From NCBI GenBank assembly GCA_049515655.1, contig JBEKTW010000017.1, positions 15,385 to 79,384 on the forward strand: DNA of 64,000 bases, in the 5' to 3' direction. The DNA is from JBEKTW01 sp049515655 (GTDB taxonomy: Bacteria > Bacteroidota > Ignavibacteria > UBA10030 > SZUA-254). Positions 36,778 to 44,578 of this stretch are shown here, piece by piece. The notes under the pieces are model-generated. The model did no database searches and was not told where the DNA came from. It saw nothing but the letters and a program-made list of their open reading frames with translations. The position numbers and the translations under genes were made by a program. Position 1 is the first letter of the stretch; each line of letters opens with the position of its first letter.

Positions 36778-38560
36778 AGAGGAGCTCCTTGGTTTTTTGT
36801 GGAACTTGCGCAGCAGATATTTCTGCTGAATTTATGGTATTAGTGAGATACGTGAAAGCTATCACAGATGGGGACTCTGCCCGTGCGGTGGAATGTAGGT
36901 TACCCATTACATTAGGGACCTTTGTAACCTTAACTGCGTCAGAAAGATCCTCTAATTGGGTAAGCTCTCCCCCCCAATTGTGGAGCGCTATAAGCCGTTG
37001 AAGAATGATTACAGAGTTCTTTGGAGCATCAATGAACGAAGTAGAAATTTTTTCTCGCATTGACAAATCTTGTCTTCCACCGCAATCAACGACGGTAAAT
37101 CGAGTTCCTTGACTTTCAAAACTCCCCGAATCTGTTTTCAGAGTGGAATATGCAATTTGTAATAGTCTAAGGGAGAGGATAAAGTGCATGAACATGTCTT
37201 TGTCTCTTCCCCAGTAATCACAATTAGGGATCTTGGACCGCTCATCATGAATTCTCATTAGGGAATCAAAGATATCGACAGGTCTCTGTCGGAAAAGCGT
37301 ATCAAAGAGATTTAGGTAAGCGTCGAGATTCCCCATAAATTCCCTAATCTCAGGTGCAATAAACAATTCTTTAACGAAACCCTCGAAACCTGAGAACAAG
37401 AATTCTTTCAACTCGTAGATTTCTGGATGTTCCTGAAATTTAAGAATATCAGTATTAGTAATACTCCATGCTAAGGCCTCTTCAACGGGAACAAGATTCT
37501 CATCATTGATTTGAAAATTTCGATTGTCTGTATTCAGAATAAAAGAGATGACGCCAGCGTCCCGTATTCTCCAAAGAACGTAGCGAGGTAGGTTGGCAGT
37601 GTCGGTCGGCCGTTTTGAAATCACTCTCCAGGCAAAGCAAGTCTGCGAGTTTCTCCCGATCAGTGTCTCGGGATCCCTGCCTCTATCCATTACGCATAAG
37701 TTCGAATGGCGATAATGTTGTGAATACGAACCTTGAGCGCTGTTTACCGAGCAGATCACCGTTTTACTCGTTTCGATGTCATGTCCGTCCTTGTAAAATA
37801 GAGTTCTGACAGAATCATCATAAATATCGCCCATAGGATAAACATTCTTCTGCAATAGAAACCACAAGTCAATTCTTTCGTTTCTGGGATTTCTATTGTT
37901 CTTTCGAATGTGTGTATTTATGGAACTCATCACTTTCTTCACGACAGAGGTTCCTTCTTCGTGAACAAAAAGATCGGAACAAATAGACACTAGCGACTGA
38001 TAGCCACCAAAATTGAATAGGTAGATTAAATCCGATTTGAACTGCTCCACAGTCTCATAGCCGCTTCTGCTGAGTTTTGGTTGCAGGTAGTAATGAATCA
38101 ATGAGTTCTTATCCTTAGCTACGATAATTGCTGTGTTTACAAAATTAATCGTCTGGCCAAAATGTGAATCATCGAAACCACCCGGGGCATTAGAATGTGA
38201 TTGAAGGTCAAGAAAAACACCTTTCCTGATTCTTTCTAATCCTAAGAGCACAACGGTGTTTGGTTTAATTCTGGTTGATTTGAACAAGTCTATAATCGCT
38301 TGGGCGGATTCTACTGTAACTGAAAGTTCTGGAAAGAGGAAAAAATTCGGACACCTATTTGACGAGAAACAGCTCCCGCCAAATAGTTCAAATACCTTCA
38401 ATATTAGCTCCTTGTTTCTTTGCCTTTCTGATGGTTTAATAACGAAGGTTCCATCAGTTGTGCTTTGTTCAGGCATTTGGACTTTTACTATCCCCAGTCT
38501 ATAAAGATCTGGGTAGTCGATATCCAATGGATTGAGTTCTATCACTCTTAAATCACTCAT
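36758..38560 (-). CDS. Nitrilase-fold (carbon-nitrogen hydrolase) domain protein with long C-terminal extension, candidate defence effector
   Basis: Residues 1-300 of this 600-residue protein carry the C-N hydrolase active site in order: Glu78 (FFLFPELSV), Lys162 (LQPKLSRSG) and Cys194 (VSICSDLF). The late family motif VICSVNSAQGSYSQHYRHSNLCVMD is also present. Such enzymes hydrolyse amide or nitrile C-N bonds; nitrilase domains also occur in defence reverse transcriptases of the DRT1 type. The C-terminal 300 residues (EEALAWSITN, LFDTLFRQRPVDIFDSLMRIHDE, IILQRLIALHNWGGEL) match no family I know. It is the first gene of a two-gene unit, its end overlapping the SMC-ATPase start by 20 bases. 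No transmembrane segment. A role as effector is inference from synteny. Confidence 0.8.
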   Translation of the reverse strand: MSDLRVIELNPLDIDYPDLYRLGIVKVQMPEQSTTDGTFVIKPSERQRNKELILKVFELFGGSCFSSNRCPNFFLFPELSVTVESAQAIIDLFKSTRIKPNTVVLLGLERIRKGVFLDLQSHSNAPGGFDDSHFGQTINFVNTAIIVAKDKNSLIHYYLQPKLSRSGYETVEQFKSDLIYLFNFGGYQSLVSICSDLFVHEEGTSVVKKVMSSINTHIRKNNRNPRNERIDLWFLLQKNVYPMGDIYDDSVRTLFYKDGHDIETSKTVICSVNSAQGSYSQHYRHSNLCVMDRGRDPETLIGRNSQTCFAWRVISKRPTDTANLPRYVLWRIRDAGVISFILNTDNRNFQINDENLVPVEEALAWSITNTDILKFQEHPEIYELKEFLFSGFEGFVKELFIAPEIREFMGNLDAYLNLFDTLFRQRPVDIFDSLMRIHDERSKIPNCDYWGRDKDMFMHFILSLRLLQIAYSTLKTDSGSFESQGTRFTVVDCGGRQDLSMREKISTSFIDAPKNSVIILQRLIALHNWGGELTQLEDLSDAVKVTKVPNVMGNLHSTARAESPSVIAFTYLTNTINSAEISAAQVPQKTKELLYACFQR

Positions 38561-38842
38561 CGTGTAATTTCCTGATCAAGAAAACGCGATGTTAGATTAA
38601 TCCGTAAATTGCATCGAATTATTGTTTACAATATAAAATATTTCCACAAAGCAGTAATAAAAGAATCATTTACTAAAGCCCCGATTCCCCGCTGATAGTA
38701 GAATGAGAGCCGGAAAAAACAACGTGGTCATCACCACATTAGCTACCAATGCGACTGGCGACATCTTCTTGCTTTCTGCAGTCATAATAAGATTCTCTTT
38801 TATATGTCGGCACATTCGCCCAACTTCTGCTTAGGCTGCGTA
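38561..38842. other. Upstream region of the nitrilase/SMC operon
   Basis: AT-rich spacer that should contain the operon promoter on the minus strand (for example around 38600-38660). No gene is supported. GCCCAAC at 38818-38824 lies just before the palindromic site A. Confidence 0.4.
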
Positions 38843-38939
38843 GCGTATTACGGCTCGCAAAATGACGCAATGCTTTTGCGAATCTATTCATAGACCAATC
38901 GCCCGTGAGCAAAAGTGGTGAGCTGGTTTCTAGCATGAC
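38843..38939. repeat. Cassette-site-like palindromic repeat, copy A
   Basis: A hairpin with CTTTTGCG and GCAAAAG arms lies at 38873-38915. The whole 97-base segment is homologous, in the same orientation, to 40469-40561 (copy C). It is 62 bases downstream of the stop of the DUF4760-like gene. GTATAAC on the minus strand near 38964 could be an outer core. Confidence 0.7.
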
Positions 38940-39000
38940 TTTCCAACCTCGTGTTGCCTTGTTATACGCATTTGTCGCTATCAGTTCTTGACTCACTTAT

Positions 39001-39525
39001 TTACAGATTCTTCTCTGTTTCAAGGAATCGTTCTAAGTCCTGCTTACTCGGCTCAAGTTGTGCGCGGGTCAGATGACGTTTCTCAATTTCAAACCTATAC
39101 ATCGCATCAACAAGATTCTCAAACTCCTCGAATATTGTCGTATCGTTGTTTTCAACTCTACGTTCCTCAGCAATATAATCTTTGGTGGCACTCCACCAAC
39201 GAACGGCATAAAAACTGAAAGCGGACCATGCCATGTCGAGATCAAAATATCCTCTGCGCAGCAACATTCCAACCGATTCAAAGAAGTTCATGACAACCTC
39301 TTGCATATCGGCATGAGGGGCATTACTCAAAAGTTGCTCCGCCAACCTCTTCCGTTCCGCAATGAGAGCTGGGCTGTCAAACTTCTCTTCATAAGTGGTT
39401 TGCAAGCGCACCTTCATGTCGTCGCGTGCCATTTGCAACTGTCTTCGCACAAGATACCAAGTGACAAACACTAAAGTCCATGAAGCAAGAGCAGTAAGAG
39501 AAATCCAAATAGATTCACAATTCAT
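39001..39525 (-). CDS. DUF4760-like small membrane-anchored protein
   Basis: This 174-residue protein has one N-terminal membrane span (IWISLTALASWTLVFVTWYLV), then a helical cytoplasmic part with AERKRLAEQLLSN and VVMNFFESVGMLLRRGYFDLDMAWSAFSFYAVRWW. This is the pattern of DUF4760 proteins, whose function is unknown. It is a stand-alone gene bounded by palindromic sites on both sides (copy A downstream, site B upstream). Confidence 0.65.
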   Translation of the reverse strand: MNCESIWISLTALASWTLVFVTWYLVRRQLQMARDDMKVRLQTTYEEKFDSPALIAERKRLAEQLLSNAPHADMQEVVMNFFESVGMLLRRGYFDLDMAWSAFSFYAVRWWSATKDYIAEERRVENNDTTIFEEFENLVDAMYRFEIEKRHLTRAQLEPSKQDLERFLETEKNL

Positions 39526-39562
39526 GGGATTTCCCTTTCTAAGAGGTTAGCCATAATTGCGT

Positions 39563-39669
39563 ATGACGTATGTGTTAGCATCGCAATATTTTTGTGAGCA
39601 TACAAATCTCATTTCAGCGAACAAAAATATTGAGCACGGTTTCTAACGTCATTGTTACCACTGTTAGGC
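39563..39669. repeat. Cassette-site-like palindrome, site B
   Basis: Nested inverted repeats: ATGACGT (39563-39569) with ACGTCAT (39646-39652), and perfect 12-base arms CAATATTTTTGT (39584-39595) with ACAAAAATATTG (39621-39632). GTTAGGC at 39663-39669 matches the integron core consensus GTTRRRY. It lies 21-39 bases downstream of the DUF6602 gene stop. It is not homologous to copies A and C, and a matching RYYYAAC core at the other end is missing. Confidence 0.55.
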
Positions 39670-39690
39670 GCCGTGTTGGTCCGTTGTCGA

Positions 39691-40446
39691 CTATCGTTCA
39701 ATTCCTTTGGGGAGCCTTTCGATAAGCTCAAAGAAATATCCTTTCATGTCGATAGAGCCGTCTGTCGTCATTGAGATGAGTTGATTTATCATCAAGCCGA
39801 AGAAATGGAGCAATTCTCTTTGGTTCTTGTCGGAATCATAAAACTCCCAATGCGGAGAAGTATTCCTGGACTCAGCTCTGTGTATCCAAAGTCCCTTGTT
39901 GAGAACACAGAGGATTTCCACCGCTGGATTCTCCAAGTATTCTGGATCGAGCTTTTTGTATCTCTGAAATTCGTCGCCCTTCTTGAGATCAGATTGCAGT
40001 GCAAACAGAACTCTGATTGGTCTCATCTGATAAACAATTGGGGTCTCGTGAAAGGGTGTTTGAATTTGCAAACTCTTGAGAACATTGAAATTCTTGACGG
40101 TCTTTTTGATTTCCGTTGCCGTTGCTGTCGATTTCACCTCAAAGGCAAATCCACAACTCTCAATTGGAAACAGACCCAACTTCTCCGAGAAAAAGATAGG
40201 TGGGAAAACCTTTTTGAAGTAAATTAACAAATCGACCTGGGGGGACTGTTTCCCTTCCGAGTCAATTATCTTGCCTGTTCCGATATCCCATTCGCTGGGC
40301 AAGAGCGACGAAATCAGTTTACCGATTCCACTCTCACGTATTTCACCCCTCAATCCGAGATGGGATATGCCTTCAATCGTGCGAGACTCCTTTAGGAATG
40401 CTCTGACCTTATCTAGCAGGAGCTTCTTGTAGATGTCGTTTGGCAT
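39691..40446 (-). CDS. DUF6602-family protein with PD-(D/E)XK-like nuclease motif
   Basis: The 251-residue protein shows GLRGEIRESGIGKLISSLLPSEWDIGTGKIIDSEGKQSPQVDLLIYF, followed by a FAFEVKSTAT block. The Asp of QVDLLIY and the Glu-x-Lys of FEVKST form the catalytic pattern of the restriction-endonuclease-like fold. DUF6602 proteins share this layout and are suspected DNA or RNA nucleases, but none is well characterised to my knowledge. It has its own start and is followed by palindromic site B, so it looks like an autonomous accessory gene. Confidence 0.75.
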   Translation of the reverse strand: MPNDIYKKLLLDKVRAFLKESRTIEGISHLGLRGEIRESGIGKLISSLLPSEWDIGTGKIIDSEGKQSPQVDLLIYFKKVFPPIFFSEKLGLFPIESCGFAFEVKSTATATEIKKTVKNFNVLKSLQIQTPFHETPIVYQMRPIRVLFALQSDLKKGDEFQRYKKLDPEYLENPAVEILCVLNKGLWIHRAESRNTSPHWEFYDSDKNQRELLHFFGLMINQLISMTTDGSIDMKGYFFELIERLPKGIER

Positions 40447-40468
40447 ATGGTTTCAGGACTAACATGGC

Positions 40469-40561
40469 GCGTAACGTCTGCCAAAAACATGCATTACTTT
40501 TGCGAATCTACCCATAGACCGATTGCCCGTCGCAAAAGCGTTGGGCGAGTTTCTTCATGAC
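40469..40561. repeat. Cassette-site-like palindromic repeat, copy C
   Basis: Hairpin CTTTTGCGA/TCGCAAAAG at 40497-40538, followed at once by GTTGGGC (40540-40546, a GTTRRRY core) and preceded by GCGTAAC (40469-40475). Homologous over its length to copy A and in the same orientation. It lies 26 bases downstream of the stop of the 201-residue gene. Confidence 0.7.
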
Positions 40562-40586
40562 CGTGACAATTCTAACACTACTGTTT

Positions 40587-41192
40587 TTATTCGAATTTGT
40601 TATCCCCTTTTCTTTTTTTGTGCTTGAATACAAAACCTCGGACAACGGCGGAAACCGCAGCACCGCTTACACAACCCAAAATTATTTTCATCCCATATTG
40701 TGGTTCGATCATCCGAAGACCCATGAAGATGGCCATCAATACCGATATTATTGAAGCTCCAACCATTAAAATAAGAACGCCGATACTTAAAATATCTTCG
40801 GGTTCAATACGAAATCGCCTTTTCTTAATTACCTGGTGTCCATTGGGGACAGCAATATCCGTCTCACCCCAATCTATGGAAAGCGCAGCGCTCTTGGTAA
40901 TATTGCTGATAACTAGGGGCGACACATGCTCAGTCTTCACAGAAAATACTCCACCTATCTCTTTATTGCCGTGGGATACAGCAACGGCAGACATTCCAAT
41001 TTGTACCGGGATAGGAGCATCGTCTCCTATGCTAAGGTGTGCCATGAGAGGAGAGACAGAGGGTAAAGCCATAGGCATCTGAGATGACATTACTCTAATC
41101 TGCCCTTTCAATCCAACTGGAGAAACAGAAAAATTTGGGCCCAATGCTACAGGTATTTTATCGTTTCCTACTATTAGATGCGTTTTTATCAT
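40587..41192 (-). CDS. Hypothetical protein with two C-terminal membrane segments
   Basis: This 201-residue protein has a beta-rich N-terminal part (LPSVSPLMAHLSIGDDAPIPVQIGMSAVAVSHGNKEIGGVFSV), then two hydrophobic segments near residues 133-150 and 166-184, ending in a Lys/Arg-rich tail (FKHKKRKGDNKFE). This fits a protein with the bulk on one side of the membrane. No family recognised. It is the third of three small genes that each have a palindromic site downstream. Confidence 0.6.
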   Translation of the reverse strand: MIKTHLIVGNDKIPVALGPNFSVSPVGLKGQIRVMSSQMPMALPSVSPLMAHLSIGDDAPIPVQIGMSAVAVSHGNKEIGGVFSVKTEHVSPLVISNITKSAALSIDWGETDIAVPNGHQVIKKRRFRIEPEDILSIGVLILMVGASIISVLMAIFMGLRMIEPQYGMKIILGCVSGAAVSAVVRGFVFKHKKRKGDNKFE

Positions 41193-41625
41193 CTAACATT
41201 CCTCCTTAATTTCACATCTGTTATGACACATGATAGGGTTGTGATTTCGAATGATTGCAAAACCAAACGTGCTGAAAATAATGGTAAGTTTACCAATTCC
41301 CGTATCCTCAAATATGATTCCGAATATACGAAAGAATCTACCGACTGTCAACTGATGGCAAAATTGCTAAAGCAGACCACAAAAATCTAAAAAAAAATCC
41401 AAAAATCACTTATTCCACCTGGATATTCAATGCCTCCTCGGCTTCAGATCGAGACTAGAAAGATGTTGGAGTCCCTAGGTAAGTATTAAAAGGTTGGGAC
41501 CCATTTTCGGATCCTCTTTTTTGGTATAAGAACAAGCTGGTCATGACCAGCCCGGATCTTTGCCGGTGATGTTTACACGTCATTCGCCGAGAGAGGACTT
41601 TTTAACAATCAAGGAGAACCATTCC
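41193..41625. other. Divergent control region between the cassette-like genes and the replication operon
   Basis: No gene is supported. It holds the start of the + strand operon and the promoter for the 40.6-41.2 kb gene. A perfect palindrome lies at 41536-41551. The short string TGGTATAAGA occurs at 41522 and again at 41807, in front of the next gene. A weak ORF (41178-41390) runs through it without a ribosome site. Confidence 0.4.
41536..41551. promoter_or_regulatory. Perfect 16-base palindrome, possible repressor operator
   Basis: GCTGGTCATGACCAGC is a perfect inverted repeat and lies about 75 bases before the first gene of the + strand operon. Size and position fit a dimeric repressor site, but no regulator is identified. 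Confidence 0.5.
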
Positions 41626-41799
41626 ATGTTTGCAATCATCGACTGGATGACATTCGGTTTTGTTGTCATACCAGAATCCGGATCAGTGATGACCTGGAAT
41701 TCAAAAGAAGAAGCTGAAAGATACGCAGAGGAGGAATTACAAACGGGTTTATGGAAAGTTATCGAGGTTCCACCGTTTGCCCAGGCATTCAAACCATAA
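41626..41799 (+). CDS. Small hypothetical protein, 57 residues
   Basis: ATG at 41626 has AAGGAG nine bases upstream; in-frame ATGs further left lack this. The product is MFAIIDWMTFGFVVIPESGS followed by a helical acidic part (KEEAERYAEEELQTGLW). First gene of the + strand operon. Confidence 0.6.
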   Translation: MFAIIDWMTFGFVVIPESGSVMTWNSKEEAERYAEEELQTGLWKVIEVPPFAQAFKP

Positions 41800-41850
41800 A
41801 AATGGTATAAGAAGATACAAGTCTATCTACTAACATCATAGGAGTTTCTC

Positions 41851-42069
41851 ATGAGCATCAATGCATTATATTCAAGAATCATACGTGCCGGCAAGACAAC
41901 GTACTTCCTTGATGTCAGGGAAGCGAAGAACGGGAAGAAGTTTCTTTCGATCACTTCGAGCAGCTTGAACGGCGAGCAAAGAAAACGATCAAACATTCTT
42001 GTCTTCGCTGATACTGTGGAACAGTTCCATCAGGCGATTCAGGAGGCAGCCGCTGCTGCGGGCCAATGA
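41851..42069 (+). CDS. PUR-alpha/DUF3276-type DNA- or RNA-binding protein
   Basis: The 72-residue protein has the compact beta-beta-beta-alpha pattern of the DUF3276 family: YSRIIRAGKTTYFLDVREAKNGKKFLSITSSSLNGEQRKRSNILVF, then ADTVEQFHQAIQEA. In eukaryotes PUR-alpha domains bind purine-rich single-stranded nucleic acid; bacterial versions are typical of Bacteroidota. Stop overlaps the next start as ATGA. Role in the element: single-strand nucleic-acid binding, by inference. Confidence 0.75.
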   Translation: MSINALYSRIIRAGKTTYFLDVREAKNGKKFLSITSSSLNGEQRKRSNILVFADTVEQFHQAIQEAAAAAGQ

Positions 42070-42521
42070 AATATTGCACCCGAACCATAACATGGCGTTT
42101 TCATCAAGTCAAGGAGAGCATACCTGAACTTGCTGATAAGTCCCGCCTGACGATTCGATCTCCGGAAGATTTCGTCAACAACTACAGGTCCTTATTCAAA
42201 GACCACGTCCGGGAACGATTCATAGTCTTCTGGTTGAACTCGACTAACAGAGTCGTGGGCTTTGAAATCATCTCGGAAGGCATACTCGACAGCAGTTTAG
42301 TCCATCCGAGAGAAGTATTCCGCGGATCCATTGTTGCAACTGCTGCTTCAATCATCCTTGCTCACAACCATCCTTCGGAAAATAAGGAACCATCGGCAGA
42401 AGATATCCAGATCACCAAACAGCTTGTTGAAACCGGAAAGATCGTTGGAATTCCCGTCCATGATCACATCATCTTCGGCGGGAGTACCTACACATCATTT
42501 GCAGAAAGAGGGTTACTATGA
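42066..42521 (+). CDS. radC: RadC-like JAB/MPN-domain protein
   Basis: The 151-residue protein has the JAMM metal-binding pattern: LAHNHPSENKEPSAEDIQ (His-x-His and later Asp) with the preceding ILDSSLVHPREVFRGSIVATAASII. This is the JAB domain of RadC without the N-terminal helix-hairpin-helix part. RadC proteins are carried by many mobile elements; the catalytic role is unproven. Start overlaps the previous gene (ATGA), stop overlaps the next (ATGA). Confidence 0.85.
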   Translation: MKYCTRTITWRFHQVKESIPELADKSRLTIRSPEDFVNNYRSLFKDHVRERFIVFWLNSTNRVVGFEIISEGILDSSLVHPREVFRGSIVATAASIILAHNHPSENKEPSAEDIQITKQLVETGKIVGIPVHDHIIFGGSTYTSFAERGLL

Positions 42522-42769
42522 AACCTCCGCGCAAAGTGCCTCGCATCAGAAAGGTGCACTATGGCCACTACGATTCTGAGTTCGGTCTTCCGCATCCTGT
42601 TATCCGCTTAGGTGGCAAGTACCTTGAAGAATACGGCTTCGCAGTCGGTGCAGGGTTTGAAGTCAGCTTTGAACCAGGTCTAATCACAATTCGTCTATCA
42701 TCAATTCAGGAGGATTCACGTAATGGAAATCAACAAGAAGTACAAACTCGAAAAAGCTGTGTCGCCTGA
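42518..42769 (+). CDS. SymE-like protein
   Basis: The 83-residue product contains HPVIRLGGKYLEEYGFAVGAGFEVSFEPGLITIRL, which matches the SymE toxin-like fold (beta-alpha-beta DNA-binding-like domain). E. coli SymE is an SOS-induced nucleoid-condensing or RNA-linked toxin. The family is common in plasmids and phages. Overlaps the next gene by 47 bases. Confidence 0.7.
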   Translation: MKPPRKVPRIRKVHYGHYDSEFGLPHPVIRLGGKYLEEYGFAVGAGFEVSFEPGLITIRLSSIQEDSRNGNQQEVQTRKSCVA

Positions 42770-43235
42770 CGAAACACGGACATCACTTATGAACATTTTC
42801 GTCACGCGTAGACACGCAGCAGCAACGAACGGTCATATACTCGCAATTGTACCGGTGGTTTCCGACAAACGCGACAAGAGAGGATGGCTTTCGGCTGAAG
42901 CATTGAAACTTGGCCGGAAGGTTACACCAAAGGCACTCGATACAGTTCAGATCGCGCTCGACGGAAAGCAAGTTCTAGCCGATGGAACTGCAATTGTAAG
43001 ACCAGACGGACGTGTAAAGCCGCCATGTTTATTCAGGGTACTCCGCAAGGCATATAAGAAGAGGCGTATTCGTTTCGGCATCAATACATCATTTCTGAAG
43101 GATCTCGCCGAGTCAATTGGCTCTGAAGAAGTCATTCTGGAAATCGGCACGCCGGATCAATCAATCCTCGTAAGGCCAATCAGAGATTCAAACGGCGAGG
43201 TCGGGCTTATCATGCCTGTGAAAGTGAGAGATTAA
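42723..43235 (+). CDS. Sliding-clamp (beta-clamp)-like protein
   Basis: ATG at 42723 follows AGGAGG. The 170-residue protein ends with RFGINTSFLKDLAESIGSEEVILEIGTPDQSILVRPIRDSNGEVGLIMPVKV, which matches the last domain of the DnaN beta clamp, ending in the conserved Met-Pro-Val segment. The N-terminal part includes RHAAATNGHILAIVPV, also clamp-like. Bacterial clamps have three such domains (~370 residues); this has about one and a half, so it might be a shortened element-encoded clamp or clamp-like partner. Remote homology judged by eye. Confidence 0.6.
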   Translation: MEINKKYKLEKAVSPDETRTSLMNIFVTRRHAAATNGHILAIVPVVSDKRDKRGWLSAEALKLGRKVTPKALDTVQIALDGKQVLADGTAIVRPDGRVKPPCLFRVLRKAYKKRRIRFGINTSFLKDLAESIGSEEVILEIGTPDQSILVRPIRDSNGEVGLIMPVKVRD

Positions 43236-43237
43236 CA

Positions 43238-43489
43238 ATGCCTCGCCTAGAACGATGTGTCGTAATCACAACTGACGATAAAGCCGTCGAAACAACCCAT
43301 TGCAATTCATCTGTCGTGATTGAAGCTTCCGAATCTCAAGTCATGTATGCGGTCCGAAATAGTTACAACGGCATGATAATCATCGTTGGAGACTATGAGA
43401 AGCGGGAACGAATCATGCGCAAGGCAGCTCGAAGTCAGAGATTTATGGAAAAGGTCATTCAGGACGAAGTCCAACGGCTTATGTATTAA
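43238..43489 (+). CDS. Hypothetical protein, 83 residues
   Basis: The product starts at ATG 43238, two bases after the previous stop, without a clear ribosome site, and runs MPRLERCVVITTDDKAVETT to DEVQRLMY. The end is basic and helical. It stays in the tight + strand operon. Confidence 0.55.
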   Translation: MPRLERCVVITTDDKAVETTHCNSSVVIEASESQVMYAVRNSYNGMIIIVGDYEKRERIMRKAARSQRFMEKVIQDEVQRLMY

Positions 43490-43514
43490 CTCAACAACAA
43501 TTCAAGGAGCAACA

Positions 43515-44477
43515 ATGTCTGCCAATCTTTACATGCAAAACGGGAGAGCAAGCATGTTTTACACGGGCGAAGTTCCATGGCATCGTCTCGGAATTCATCT
43601 TCAAAATCCTGCTACAGCCCAAGAAGCAATCGAAGCAGCACGATTGGACTTCACGGTGAAGCTGAAACCCGTGAAGACCGTTATCAACCGTAAGCAAAGA
43701 ATCGTGCCGAATACCTTTGCAACAGTTCGCACAGATACAAGCGAAGTTCTCGGTGTCGTGGGTTCAAGATACGAGCCAATTCAGAACCGGGATGCATTCG
43801 CGTTCTTCGATGCACTCGTCGGATCAGATGAAGCAATGTATCACACTGCCGGAGTTCTCGGCAAGGGAGAGAGAATATGGATTCTTGCAAAGTTGCCTTC
43901 GCACATTCGTGTGGGCACGAAGGATATTGTCGACCAGTATCTGTTGCTCACAAATTCGCACGATGGATCGGCAGTGGTTCGTGCAAAGCTTACACCCGTA
44001 AGGGTAGTGTGCAGCAACACGTTATCAGTTGCGCTGGAAGGAAACGAACAAGAGGTAAGAATCCGGCACACTTCAAATGCGGTACACAAGCTGGAAGAAG
44101 CTCATAAGCTTTTGGGCTTGACCAATAGCTTGTTTATGCAACTCGACACCATCTTCAACAGAATGGCGCTTCGCAAAGTCACGGACAAGCAGTTGCTCGA
44201 ATACGTGAAAGCTCTCGTGCCGGAAAATCCGGATGCACATTATCAGACACGGAATGAAAACATCCGTGAAGCGATCCTCGAATTGCATGAGAATGGACAA
44301 GGTGCCGAGATGAGTCGTGGCACACTTTGGGGCGGATACAATGCCGTAACAGAATTCGCAGATCACGTCCAGCAAAGCAAGGATGCCAAGAAACATCTGA
44401 AGAGCATCTGGTTTGGCGGTGGAGAGAAACTCAAACTCCGGGCATTCCAGCTCGCTCAGAAGATGTCGATGAATTAG
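43515..44477 (+). CDS. DUF932-family phage/plasmid-like protein
   Basis: The 320-residue protein starts at ATG 43515 with CAAGGAG upstream. It has the DUF932 signature: an N-terminal VPWHRLGI, LGVVGSRYEPIQNRDAFAFFD, RIWILAKLP, DQYLLLTNSHDGS and VRVVCSNTL. DUF932 proteins are found on plasmids and prophages and their function is unknown, though they often sit beside DNA-recombination genes. A hairpin terminator follows 27 bases after the stop. Confidence 0.9.
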   Translation: MSANLYMQNGRASMFYTGEVPWHRLGIHLQNPATAQEAIEAARLDFTVKLKPVKTVINRKQRIVPNTFATVRTDTSEVLGVVGSRYEPIQNRDAFAFFDALVGSDEAMYHTAGVLGKGERIWILAKLPSHIRVGTKDIVDQYLLLTNSHDGSAVVRAKLTPVRVVCSNTLSVALEGNEQEVRIRHTSNAVHKLEEAHKLLGLTNSLFMQLDTIFNRMALRKVTDKQLLEYVKALVPENPDAHYQTRNENIREAILELHENGQGAEMSRGTLWGGYNAVTEFADHVQQSKDAKKHLKSIWFGGGEKLKLRAFQLAQKMSMN

Positions 44478-44503
44478 GCGTGGACTTCGTACCATTCCAA
44501 CAA

Positions 44504-44541
44504 CAGCCGGTGTAGATGTTATGCACCGGCTGAACTGTTTT
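44504..44541 (+). terminator. Rho-independent terminator
   Basis: Perfect 9-base arms CAGCCGGTG and CACCGGCTG with an 11-base loop, followed by AACTGTTTT. It separates DUF932 from the WGR gene. Confidence 0.85.
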
Positions 44542-44578
44542 AATTCACTCCAACACGACATTATCGAAAGGAATGTTC

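Noticed and set aside
38739..38996. An 85-codon minus-strand frame
   Set aside because: It runs through palindromic site A, which has a homologous non-coding copy at 40469-40561.
38843..41192. A complete integron
   Set aside because: No integron integrase or attI is seen; the only recombinase is the element's phage-type integrase. The sites are kept as a separate finding.
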